Shown: positions 24,201-36,857 of the stretch, in pieces
How positions within the stretch are numbered: position 1 is the stretch's first letter
Layout: each line of letters opens with the position of its first letter
The notes under the pieces: model-generated
Database searches by the model: none
Told to the model about the DNA's origin: nothing
What the model saw: only the letters and a program-made list of their open reading frames with translations
Translations under genes and position numbers: made by a program
NCBI GenBank assembly: GCA_037176885.1
Contig: JAWWNJ010000100.1
Span: forward strand, 310,001-374,000
DNA: 64,000 bases
DNA from: Favolaschia claudopus
Lineage: Eukaryota; Basidiomycota; Agaricomycetes; Agaricales; Mycenaceae
Direction of reading: 5' to 3'

Positions 24201-26612
24201 TGTTGTCGGCGGCGCCGGAGGAGGAGTCGTGCTGCTGTAGTAATAGAGCGGAGGACGCGGGTCGTAAAGCGGCGTTGGCGTCGAGGGAAGAGCGGGGGGC
24301 GTCTCCGCCGCTTGGAGGCTCGAGGATGATATGCGGCGGCGCAAGTAGTGTGTCTCCGGCTGCTGCTGGAGGAGGGGGTTGTTTTTGTGTGTTACCTGCA
24401 ATGTCGGGATCAGGGGAAGACGAAGAAGAAAAACATGAAGAAAAAGACTGACCACCAGTGAAGAACGCAAACGCCCCACCACGCTGCTTCCCCTGCTCGC
24501 GGTCACCAACAACGGGGAGAGCTTCCAACTCCCCCGCGCTGCCCTTCCGCCCCGGGCTCGCACCACCGAGCTGCGCCAACCGACTCGGGAGCTTCGGTGT
24601 AAAACTATGCGAGCGGGTGTGTACGTGTCCTGTTCCCATTCCGGCTACAAAAAGTAGGAGGTTAGTTCAAGGGGGAGAAAAGCAAGAGAGATATAGAAAG
24701 AAGGAGAAGAAAGCAAGAAAAACCAGCTCCAACGCCGCCACTCGAACGCGAATAACCAAACAACAAGACCACAAAGCGAAGAAAAGAACGCTCACCACCT
24801 GTCCCCGTCCCCATCCCCTGCCCCAACCCCCCACTAGCCGCACCAAATCCATCAACCCCACCTCCTCCTCCCGCTAACATCGGCGCCGAAATCGATATCG
24901 ACACAGGCGACCCTCCGCCACTGCCATTCCTCTCTCTCTGCTCTCTCATCGTCGTATTAACACCCTGAGCGTTTCCACCATCCCGGCCAGGACTAACCGC
25001 CCCCGCACCCCCAATTGGCGGCCACACCATCCCCGTCCCCCTCGCGCTCGGCGGCGTCGACCCAGGACTCACATCACCCGCACTCCTCCCACTCTTCCCG
25101 CTCCTTCCACTTCTCTCCGAATCCGTCCGCCTCCTCGCATAAAACGGCGGCGGCTGCATCTGTATCGGCAGCGAGTTCTGCGTTTGTGCTTGTGCGGCAA
25201 ACGCCTGCGAAGATGAGGACGAGGCAGGCGGGTAATTCGGCAGGGGAGGCGACATCTGTAATGGCGCCTGAGTTAACGGCGCGCCGGTGAAGCTCCCCAT
25301 CGTGCCGTCGTTCCCGATATCGACATACCCACCAGCAGCAGGACCTCCTGCGGCAGTCCCACTGAGCGGGGTCGAATCTGACCGCGCGCGATACGCCGCG
25401 ACCTTATCCACGAACCGCAGACTTGTGTTCACGCGCAGGCCAGGGTCGTTCGTGGTCCTTGGCGAATGCGGAGGCGATATGGCATTGGAGTTGAGCGGCG
25501 CATTGGGGGAAGTCGGGGAAGGAGGCGGCATAGGCATAGGCGAGGGCGCAGGAGGTAATGGAATCCCCACCATCCTCAAATCATCCGCAGACCGCGCCCA
25601 TGCGCGACGAGATATGTTTCGCAGGTCGCCGGTCCCGGCACCCCCGCCGCCGTAGGGGTTGTTGTTGTTATTGTGAGTACCATACCCGGGATTCGGGCTG
25701 CCGATGTAGACGTTATGCTGTGATCTTGAAGGCGATGGTGGTGGTACGTATCGTAGATCGAGGGAGGATTTGGCGTGGGCGGGTGAGGACGCGGAAGGGG
25801 GCAGGGTTAACGAGGGGCGGGAGAGGTCGAGGACGGAGCTGCGTGAAGAAAAGAAAGTTAGTGAGCTGGCAATATGAAAAAAGATGATCTCGTCCAGAAA
25901 CGGAAGCAAAAAAAGTGAGACGATGTGCAGCCAAGGGACGAGATCAATCGACGAGTGGCAGAAAGGAGGCAGAGACCCGAGCCGGGGTACGCAGTAGCGG
26001 TGATGAAGCCAGCATTGAGCGCTTCAAATCGGGTGCCAGCGAAAAGAAACTCGGTAACACGGAGGCAAGATAGAAGAAAAGAAGCATTTAGAGTCAAACG
26101 TCGGACGTCGCAGACTCTTGTTGGAAGCCGATTAAGCACGCGCTTCTCCAAACGATTTGCACTTGAAACAACGCGGCAGACAACCAAAGACCGCTGCGAG
26201 TCCACCAGCTCGCGAAATTGGCTCCCGAAAGACCCACAAACCCGCAGCGAAACGCGCGAAACAAACCAACCGCCTAGAACTCGAAAAAACGAAAGAAAAA
26301 CGAGAGAAAAAGACTGAAAACCTACCGACTTCCAGGCACCCCCATATAACCCTCCGCATCCAAAATCGGCCTTGGGTCCGTCGGCCGTGAAATTTTCGGC
26401 TTGCGCGCTGCACTCGACCCAGGCGCAAGACTCGACGTGCTCGCCCTCGGGGACTCATCATTCCCCGCTCCCAACCCAGCCACCCTCGGCGCACTGGCAC
26501 TCCGCCCAAACCACTTGCTCGGCCGTGTCAAAAACTGTGTCAGAGGCGCTCGGGAGGGCGTCGAAGGCGGTGCGGGAGCTGGTGTCGGCGGCTGCAGCGA
26601 TGGTTTTGCCAT
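18258..26612 (-). CDS. BEM2: BEM2-like Rho GTPase-activating protein (RasGEF, PH, RhoGAP)
   Basis: Regulator of Rho GTPases in cell polarity, by homology to yeast Bem2. The start at 26612 (MAKPSLQPPTPAPAPP) begins a long disordered Pro/Ser/Gly-rich N-terminus. A RasGEF-like region follows at about 23150-22700 (FLTKVILMQVLMAETGS, VISVWARVGELCRVAGDE, ARLEKVWRRVEPPALAAVEG), then a further helical region to about 20400 (YLQEVEPSALISELG, SIRSCIRAYVILRKWTVAQL). A PH domain lies at about 19800-19540 (PALVISLVEARVAQF, YLLQAINRRELTKWVDTINR). The RhoGAP domain is at about 19420-18640 (VFGVDLNFLLRRE, IPSVIERCLSEIEARGLTEV, WFRVLPEPLFP, MTAEGLAIVFSPNL). An acidic tail ends at 18258. The domain order matches Bem2. 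About a dozen short introns; several thousand bases of exon, so well over 2,000 residues. Not traced: whether the RhoGAP arginine finger is kept, because it falls at an exon junction. Confidence 0.92.
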
Positions 26613-28290
26613 AGGGAGAGCGGCGTGTGATACGTGGACAAGGAAAGACTTGGAAAGGCCGGAATTTTGCTTCTCCTTCTTCTTTGACTCCCGTGCAAGT
26701 CAGGGCTGCAGTGCACGAAGAGTTGAGTAAGTACGACGAGTATACGCTTAGGGCTGACGGACGTACGAGCTAGAGGATGTTCATAGAGCCAAACTGCCGT
26801 GCCAAGGCGTTGGGGGAGGAGGAGAGCAAGTTAACGGCACGTGCCTTTTCACGCGTCGTTTATTTTTGATTTTTTGATGCATTTATTTCCATTTTTGGTT
26901 ATCTCTCCATTTTTGGTTACCTCTCTTATCTCGCCTTGCTTCTTACTGCCACCGCATCCAATCCGCCTCAGTTCTGTCTGCATATCTACCTGGCTCATGC
27001 TTCCCCTTTCTTAAATTCTTCTCGCCGAATCGTACGACGCCCAATTTATCCACGCATATCCAGCCGGCGTTAACCGTGTTGTTGGCAACATTTCGATTTT
27101 CTGATGATCACCCTACGCGTCGCAGATCTTCCGGAGATCGCTTCGCACCTTTGCCTTCTAAGTTACGAATCCCTGCCTTCGAATCTTGAGATTTTTTGGA
27201 CTCCAAACAATTCATCAAGAACGGACGTCGATTCAAGTACACCGGGTGCACCTACACCCAGACACCCACATTTCTGGTCAGGCCACGTCACCCTTGAGAC
27301 TTCACACCAACTTCGCATCGAGATTTCGGTTCGACGCGAAAGTGACGCGAAGCACAGACAACCCGCGGCGCCGCTCCGTGAATTGAAGGAAGGTTCTAGC
27401 ATCTTTGATGCGCTTGGTTGCCACGACGCGTCGCAAAACCACTTCTGGATCTGACTTCAGCTCAAATAAATTCGGATCGCCACGCATGCCTCCTTGGCTT
27501 ATACTCGGCATGGCTCGGGCTCTTAGACTCACTCGGCACTCCGCCCAGGACGCGTGCAAAATATTCGACCAGGACCCATTCGACGATTAAATCTGTAGGT
27601 CCACTCAGCGCACCGTCATCGACTTACTATAGTAATACTACTCATCTTATCATTCATTCACCCCGTCCAACCCACATGCTCAAAATTGCATTTATCAATC
27701 CTTAACCCAAACCTAAAATCTTTCCGTGTCTTTCACCCCAATCGCAACGTTCCCCGAACGGCACTCACCCTGCATCGCAACACGGACGTCCAAAAATCAA
27801 CGAGTACGTCCACTCATAGACTCCGAATTGAATCATCGCACACTGAATCACTGGCAGGTCACCCACATTTATCTTCATTAATCTCCCATTCATCCCATCC
27901 ATTCATACATCAATCCACCTACCTCAAACCTTGAGCTACCAATCTACTTATTCCTCGGTGCCGCAAAAATAAGCTTGTCGCTTAGTACTCGCTTCATATT
28001 GGAGCGCAATCACCGCATCCCTCGCCCAAGCAAGTCCGTTTGTCCGACCTGCGTTCCTTCTGTCATCCTCAATATCAACCAAATCAACTGAATTCATCTT
28101 TCAATATTATAGCTCTTTCTATCTCCACATTTGACCAAATCGCGCAAATGCCTCCCACGCAACCTAATTCGTAAGTCCACTCCACTCCACTGTGGCCTAT
28201 CCTTCTCTTTCCTCAGGTCGTATTGACACGCAACGAACAAGTCGTCCTTGTTTACCGAGCGCCCTCAAACACCGCCCCCGCGCCACATAT
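26613..28290. other. intergenic with BEM2-like promoter; no gene supported
   Basis: T-rich and pyrimidine-rich stretches at about 26860-26940 fit a promoter or 5' UTR of the gene to the left. From 27.1 to 28.3 kb there are short open frames only. A possible exon starts at ATG 28148 (MPPTQPN) and runs into a GTAAGT donor, but no continuous spliced frame could be built from it. Confidence 0.4.
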
Positions 28291-28745
28291 CACTGTATAT
28301 ATTCAGTACTCATTCCTCCGACACCGCCGACGAAATCTACCCCCATCTCTATCGTGTCTGTCTCTACTCAGTTGCCAATCCAATCACCTAATAACCACGG
28401 CGCATTGAATCCTCCGACTATTCTCTCACTGATTTTTCTGACTCAGACTCTCCACGACGCATCAAGAGTAGTCCAAGACACCCCGTAAAACTCCACACTG
28501 GGTAAGTTTTTCAAATTTTATAGATGAAACACTCAACAAACCTCAATATATTCAGCGCTCATTCCTCTCGACAGCGCCGAACACACCCACCTCCGTCTCT
28601 GTACTCAATTCAAACTTCAATTCCAACTGACCTACCCACTGACATCCCGGCACATTTAACCCCCCGACTATTCTATCGCTGATATTTTTGAATCCCCACG
28701 ACGAATTAAGATTATCCACCGGAAGACTCAACGCAGAGTAAGTTT
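28291..28745 (+). repeat. imperfect tandem duplication with exon-like units
   Basis: Two diverged units of about 190 bp, spaced about 250 bp. Each follows an attcag acceptor-like site (28306; 28554) and ends at a gtaagtttt donor-like site (28502; 28738). Both encode NPPTILSLIFL in the same relative frame, but no long open frame spans both, so this may be a decayed duplicated exon or a spliced non-coding RNA. Confidence 0.5.
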
Positions 28746-29702
28746 TCAATCTCTGTCAACTATTTCTACAAATTTATCCCTCTTAGTATTACCTCGCGTC
28801 ACCTACTCTGCCCCGAAAACAGTCTCGTATGCGCGTATCGACCAGGCGGCCCCAAGTGACCGTCGAGACAAGCCTCTTACTCCACTTCGGAATCCTTGGC
28901 TCCTTTCCGAATTTCAATTCTAAACCCTTTCAGTTTTCCTCCCCGAAGAACGTCTTGCGGATCGGGAACCGCTGACCGTCGTGTCAACCAGACATTTTCG
29001 CTCCATTACCAACATGTAACATTACGGGCCGGCCCCTCAGGTCGGTCAACTTCACTCCGAGTGATGGAGTTCCCTTCTCACTTGTGCACGCATAAAACCA
29101 TTAATATTCTCTTCGCCCCAAATCAGATCTTGTATCTCCCAAGGGCGGCCAATTTTACTTCAATTTGTCCAGGTGAGCGATCCGTCCTCACCAAATTCAG
29201 GCAGTAACAAGTCGTAGCTCTTAGCCTGGCCCTCAATAAAGTTGACCGATAGATATAGGTCTTGTTTGTCATTACCATTTCGACCTGCACTGTGCAGTCA
29301 TCCCTCGAGAGTCGAGCGTCTTCCCACTAATTTTCAAGCCCATCAGCAGAGGGTGATCCGCTCTCTCCGCCGCAAGGCGGCAGTCTTCGGCAAGCTTGAT
29401 CGCCGCCTTGGCACGAGATTCCGGGCTGAGGCGAACGGCGGCACCGGCGATCGGCGATCGGCATTGAAGGTTGATTCAACCCAGTACTATCACACATTCA
29501 ACCAGTTCCACGATACTTGAGTGCTATTTTTGCAGCCCCCATTATTCGAAGCCTACATCCAACCTCCCTTGTGTCACTGTAGCTGTCAACATTTCCTGAA
29601 ATGCCACTCAGTTTCAAGGTTGCCAACCCCTACGCGTCAGTCCGATCATATATAGGGCCCCAACTCCCACAGGTAGCTAATTAGCAGGGACTCGCCATCA
29701 TC
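28746..29702. other. intergenic, promoter of small secreted protein
   Basis: No gene recognised. A TATATA run at about 29648 lies 55 bp before the ATG of the next gene and may be its TATA box. Confidence 0.4.
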
Positions 29703-30734
29703 ATGCGCCTCTCCCTCATCGGTACTCTTCTCTGCGCTGCGGTAACCTTCAACACAGGCGCCGCGCTCGCATTAGTTCCTCAAATTCGAGCCGACCGATC
29801 TCTCGCTGTTGCGTCCACGAACGCTCAGAGATTTGCCTTGGGACTCCCTCCCCTTCCTCCACGTCGACGTATGCCACATACCACTATGTATCTTTCCCTG
29901 TCCGAAGTAAGTTCTAAATACGCCTCAAGTGACGGCTTCCCCGCGCCTCGTAGCCCCGCGTGCCGGATCATCACCACTACCCCCCGTCACGTATGTTTCG
30001 CTTGGTTTAATTCTAACCGAATATTGATCTGAAAGCTACCCCAGAATCACCTGCCTCATCGCTCTTCGTCGACAATCCGACAATGCCCTTTTTGGTTACC
30101 TCAATAAAGCACAGGCAGCTAGGTATCCTTTGAGTCTACGGTCTCAGTATCTTTCTGTCGGCGCGGCGGTTGGAACATTCCAGATCCCTGGCGGAGCGCC
30201 CTCCACAAGCGGACTACTGGTAAATCTCGAGAACCCGGGCCTGATTATCGGCGGAAGTAAGTCTCTTTCAAACTTCACTCCGCTACCATCATCAATCATT
30301 TCCTTACAATTTCTTCAGTTACGCCGGGACATGTCACACCTGACTACATGGCGCCAACTTCCAACTAGTCTGTTCTGCCCCTTTCTGGTATTCTTTCTCC
30401 AGAATTTTGACGAAAAGTTGTATATTCATTTAGCTTTGCCAACCTCGCCGCTATCGATCCCACTCTGGTCTTACCTCCTGGATACGCCTACCAGCAGTCG
30501 ATTTTATGGTCGTTCGATGTGGCATCGCGTGCCCTCACTCCTTCCTGGCTTAACCCCGACGGCACTGTGGTTCCTCTGTACATTGACGTACCAACTGGCG
30601 CATTTATTCGGTTCACTGCGAAAACGACTCCGATAACGGGTACCGATACACGAGTTGTGAGTTTGATTATTTCCTTCCATTTAAGCTGAACACGAATGCG
30701 TATCCCACTTCGTTAGAGATTTGAATGTGCTTGA
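29703..30734 (+). CDS. small secreted protein of agaricomycete type
   Basis: Function unknown. The ATG at 29703 gives a signal peptide (MRLSLIGTLLCAAVTFNTG), followed by the common agaricomycete pro-region NAQRFALGLPPLPPRRR. Later exons read ITCLIALRRQSDNALFGYLN, then QYLSVGAAVGTFQIPGG and LENPGLIIGG. A junction using a GTCTGT donor (about 30370) gives SNYFANLAAIDPTLVLPPGY, then QSILWSFDVASRALTPSWLN and VPLYIDVPTGAFIRFTAKT. The stop is probably 30732-30734 after a last short intron; reading through that intron would stop near 30690. The overall form (leader, GLPPLPPRR, beta-rich domain ending in WS.D....LT..W.N) matches a widespread family of uncharacterised secreted fungal proteins. Confidence 0.78.
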
Positions 30735-32786
30735 AACATCAGTTCCCCGCATTCGCTCCCTCAAGTTTCACTTTACTCGCTTAATAAAGCACTTCCAACG
30801 GAACCCGGAGAGTGTTATCAGTATATATACCTGTCGATGCTCGTTTCGTGTTGATTTGAATATCTTCCAAATACTCACCAGGAAAACAGGTTCGAATTAC
30901 TGTATGTTTATTCGCGCTTTTCGTACTTGATCTAATCAGGTTGCGGCCTCCTAGTAGTCTCTCTAGACAGACGCTTCAATTCTTCTCATCTCACAAGTTC
31001 GGTAGAGTCCTAATAGGTTGATATTAATTCAGTCCCGTGTGCCCTGAATTGTTAGTAAATTCCCCCCAGGACCCCCCTCTACTTCTCTACTTGAGTACCT
31101 TGAATATCAAATTGCTGACGAGCGATTTCATGCATAAACTTGACCCGTTTCCACGCCCTATAGCCAGAGGAGATAGAGCCCAAGCGCATGAGTATCCTAG
31201 GGTAGATCCAGACCATAGTCCCCGCCATTTAGACCGCTGGTGGTAGTCGGGCGAGCAAACAACATCGTTGTCGAGAGTAGAGGCCCGGGGGCGTGGGAAA
31301 ATCTTTGTTGGTTCCGGTTAAACCAGTTGCCGGTTCTCGCCTTTGCTTTAACCACCACCAGCAACTTTGAATTCTTTCACGAGAAGCCTGATGAACGCAC
31401 TGGCAATTTCATAGATCCACCGATATCAAGGCTTGCCGGCTCGAAACTGGCATCTCATCTTATTTCTAGTCAGGGAGAATGACATACGGAGTATCTTTGA
31501 CGCTTGAAATAATCCCAGCAAGTGCCACGGTATCAAGATCGTTTGACTCTCGTCTCCCGAGGCTCTGGAAGTCTTATCACTCGGAAGAAACACCATCGAC
31601 CTAAACTTCTGAAGTCCCGAATTCGGTGTCCGTTTTTCATACTCATCTGCAATCGCTGCTGTTTCGATTTAACAATTTCATTATTCGTCGCGAAGCCTCG
31701 CTTCCGGGATAGTCTCTAATGCACCTATTCTCATTGGACATCTCGATTCTCCTCGGCAATAACGGAAATACTCCCCGACGATCTGGCTTTCTCGCGACAG
31801 ACGGAACACAGTGCGTCCGATCCATTCTACTTACCCAGACTTTTAGCTAAATATGGACGCCATTCCCATCGATATTCGCCTTTATACTCTACGAACATTA
31901 ATCTTGAATGACTAGCCTTTTGCAGAAGTTGTTCTACACGGGACGGGTCATTCGTTCATGGTTCTGTGCTGTTCGACTACCTCGTCCGGTTCCCTCCGAT
32001 TCGCCTCAGGTATCGAATTTCGTCCAGTCCAACGTTCAAAGCTGAAATGTTTTAGAAAGTAGGTATCACCGAGCAGAAATAGATCCACTCAAAAATAAAC
32101 TTTTCTCTAAGAACCCAAATTTGGCTGAACAAAACGATAAGCCGTGTCTACGTTTCTCACATCCACACCGAGTGGCTGTTGTCACCATTGCCCTGGTACT
32201 GGTTGGTGGAGCTACGAAGCCCAACCATTGGTGGTTGCTCTATTATTTCGGCCAGGCAAGTCCATTTTCCGCATTACTATTCATCTATCTATACTTGAAT
32301 TTCTTTCGGCTAACTGGTAGGCAAAAAGCGAGGGCTCGTATACCCGAGTGATAACTTCCTGTGCAGTTCCATTATGTTGGATCCATCCATGCGACGCTTG
32401 TGTCGGATCTCTCATTGCATATTAGAGTCTGACAAGCCCTTTCCTGTCCTCGATTGTTGATCAACGCCAGGCACAAATGCCAGAGTGGTTTCCCTGCAAA
32501 TCCAACACATCCTCGTCACCTCCCTCAGCAATACCCAACATTTTCACTCCAATTCAAGTGAAATGGGTCAGAAATCTTATAATCAAATAATGCTCACACA
32601 AATTTAGCGTAGCAAGGTTTAACACACCCTTGTGGAGTGGAAACTCGGCGAATCCAGCCTGGTTGATGCTCGAAAAAGTACAAAGACTTAACATTCACTC
32701 ACGATTCCGGTCCGGCAACATTCGTGATTTCTCGGCAAGTAATCGAATATCTCTCCCCGGTCCTCGAATTAAACGCTCTGAACAGG
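30735..32786. other. intergenic between secreted protein and peroxidase
   Basis: About 2 kb with no gene I can support, apart from the repeat at 31050-31380. Scattered donor- and acceptor-like sites exist but no frame with a recognisable protein. Confidence 0.4.
31050..31380 (-). repeat. dispersed repeat R1 (inverted partner 45400-45700)
   Basis: Reverse complement of 45400-45700 with long shared stretches such as ccgccatttagaccgctggt and gaggagatagagcccaagcg. On the minus strand both copies place an ATG in the same spot and share ARPTTTSGLNGG. This copy stops soon after; see findings. Confidence 0.75.
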
Positions 32787-32794
32787 TATAAAAG
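32787..32794 (+). promoter_or_regulatory. TATA box of peroxidase gene
   Basis: TATAAAAG, 75 bp upstream of the peroxidase ATG at 32870. Confidence 0.6.
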
Positions 32795-32869
32795 CCCTCG
32801 TAATTCAGGTGAACGACCAGCAGACAGCATTGACGTCTCCTCTCCGTCGTTCTCCTACCTCCAGCAGCC

Positions 32870-34828
<1,959 letters not shown>

Positions 34829-35261
34829 ACTCGGATAACCCTCGCTTTGTCTGCCAGCTCGCTGGCCGCTGGTGTATTATTGTCTGGCTCGTTAGATTTC
34901 CGAATTTTGAGAATGTACTTACCTGTCCCAACTTCCTGTCCCTACCTTTTAAATTTCTTCTGTGCTTCGAATATACGCGTGTATTCAATTTCATCTACGA
35001 AGTTCAATTCGTGGACAAATTTCAATTCCTCGTGATTGCGTTCCAAGGCACCTTCGTGACCACGGCCTCAGAAACAGGTCTTCGTTGAGCACTCAAGTTT
35101 CTGCTTTGCGTTCCAGTGTAGCGGACCGGCAACTCGACAAAGGGCCGGCGGACCGGCGGCGGTAAGTATAGTATGAGCACAAAAATATTCCCACGCTGAG
35201 CCAGAACACCACTTCCACAGTCTACAGACTTGTTTGTTTTGTACCAGGGCTTGATCTGAAG
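34829..35261. other. intergenic, promoter of F-box copy a
   Basis: Contains the peroxidase 3' UTR and the upstream region of the next gene. A GC-rich palindrome-like run (ggaccggc repeated) lies at about 35130-35160. No gene. Confidence 0.4.
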
Positions 35262-35945
35262 ATGAACTCACCCTTCACTTCCTTTCTCCTCCCCCCGCCA
35301 GACCATATCATGCGCATCAGAGCCCACAACCGTCTCTCAACGTTGCCAACCGACACGTCAGGTCTGCGTCACACCATTTTAGCGGCCCCCGCAGAGCTCG
35401 CGCAATACGATGCGGAGATAGTCAAGCTCACGAAGGAACTAAGCCGTCTTTCGCTGGATCGGAGAACGCTCGCATCGCACGCTGACGCCTGTCGTAACGC
35501 TTTTTCTCCGGTTCACCGTCTTCCCAACGAATTGCTGGTGGAAATTTTCGGATTGTGCTTCCCCGAAGACCTAAGGCTACTTCAACTCCAACCAACCACA
35601 ACCGGTAAAGATGAACTAGAACGTATTTCGCATCGCTATTTGCTGGATTTGGCTCACGTAAGTGACCGATGACTCCCGCAATCCCGAAGACCTCTCTGAG
35701 CGTCACGTCCGTCTAGACATGCTGTCGTTGGTATCACATCGTCGAACAAACGCCTGAACTATGGGCAGTCATTTCAGTTGACACGGCACTGTGGGATGAA
35801 AGTCCCGCAACGCCCGATGTGTTTCTTGCTTGGCTGGAAATCGCATTGCATCGAGGACAAGGGTTTCCTCTGGTTCTAGGAATCAGTGTTACATCGCGGC
35901 CTGCGTACACCGAGGATGGTGAAACTTTCCGAAATATAAAATGAC
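35262..35945 (+). pseudogene. F-box/LRR-like gene, 3'-truncated (cluster copy a)
   Basis: First member of the F-box cluster. The ATG at 35262 starts a coding region with a heptad-like helix (QYDAEIVKLTKELSRLSLD) and the F-box (RLPNELLVEIFGLCFP). The family's conserved intron follows (after HRYLLDLAH, about 35659-35716). It joins to CCRWYHIVEQTPELWAVISV and WLEIALHRGQGFPLVLGI, then stops at 35941-35943 after about 230 residues. Intact paralogues have about 480-560 residues, so most of the LRR-like part is missing. The loss point lies just before the start of duplicated block B. It could still make a short F-box protein able to bind Skp1 without substrate recruitment. Confidence 0.82.
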
Positions 35946-36131
35946 CCATCGATGACTTTCACCATGTTCTGGCCCACTCGGCACCATATACATCGCCGAC
36001 ACGGCCGAGACAAGGATTTCAGACTCCTCCGAGACACCGAAATTTCTGAGACTTCGAGGAATGCTATGCTTGGGCAAAGGGTTTTTCTCTCCCGCGGATG
36101 TAAATTCGGTCATGTCTCACTTCTCCTGTTG

Positions 36132-36141
36132 TATATAAAAG
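36132..36141 (+). promoter_or_regulatory. TATA box of small gene B
   Basis: TATATAAAAG upstream of a probable 5' UTR intron (about 36256-36304) and the ATG at 36334. Confidence 0.55.
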
Positions 36142-36333
36142 CCGCCCTCGTTTACCAACCGGAAAGTCACCAACACGGACTGAAGTCTTCCTCACAAACA
36201 CTTATCGACTGCCAAGTTCTCGTTATCCTCAACAAATCTTTCATCGTTATCACAGTAAGTCTCACATGATACCTATCGTTCTTTTCCTGACCTACTCCCC
36301 TCCAGCTTGTCATCTGTTTACATTATCATTGCC

Positions 36334-36636
36334 ATGTCGTCTTCAATCCAACTCCAACTCTTCGCCGCTCAATGCGCCGGACAGTCCACCCACCCCTGTA
36401 CCCCGCCCCCCGCGTCTAGCAGCGAACGCCGCACTCTCCGCGAACGCTGCGGATGGGACCTCACCATCTCCTTCGCTCCTGCGCCTTCACCTGTGGTTGC
36501 CAAGGGTAACCTTGGTCCCACCATCAATAACCTCCCTCGTCGGAAGCGCAGCAGCGTCGTCTCGATTGATCTACCGCCCCGCGTCGCCTCTCCTTCGCTC
36601 GCACCGGTCGGTGGGAATGGGGACTTTTTTGTATGA
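36334..36636 (+). CDS. conserved ~100-residue protein, module copy B
   Basis: Paralogue of 13583-13894. The ATG at 36334 (MSSSIQLQLFAAQC) opens a frame of 100 residues with the same RRTLRERCGWDLTI core and basic NLPRRKRSSVVSIDLPP patch, and it ends GGNGDFFV. Both copies are full-length. Convergent with membrane-protein gene B, whose stop is 221 bp away. Function unknown; no signal peptide or membrane helix. Confidence 0.68.
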   Translation: MSSSIQLQLFAAQCAGQSTHPCTPPPASSSERRTLRERCGWDLTISFAPAPSPVVAKGNLGPTINNLPRRKRSSVVSIDLPPRVASPSLAPVGGNGDFFV

Positions 36637-36857
36637 CATTGGTTACGGATTGAGTCGAGTTCTGCCGTAGCTTTGCTATCTGCGTTTTGATTGTCTATAC
36701 CCTTCAATCCAATGTACTCCAATATTTATCTCACTCGCCTCGCACTTTGTTATCTGAATTGCTTGTGTTTCTGGTATTAGCCCAAGCCGACTTTCGGACG
36801 TTTGATCCACACTTGAGCCGAAGTGAAGCTAAATGTTTCAAGGGCGTATCCAATAGT

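Noticed and set aside
23137..24240. Long plus-strand frame opposite the BEM2-like gene (about 367 codons), with other frames of 150-180 codons nearby
   Set aside because: It is the antisense of a GC-rich, Pro/Gly-rich coding exon; the minus strand carries recognisable RasGEF sequence and codon structure.
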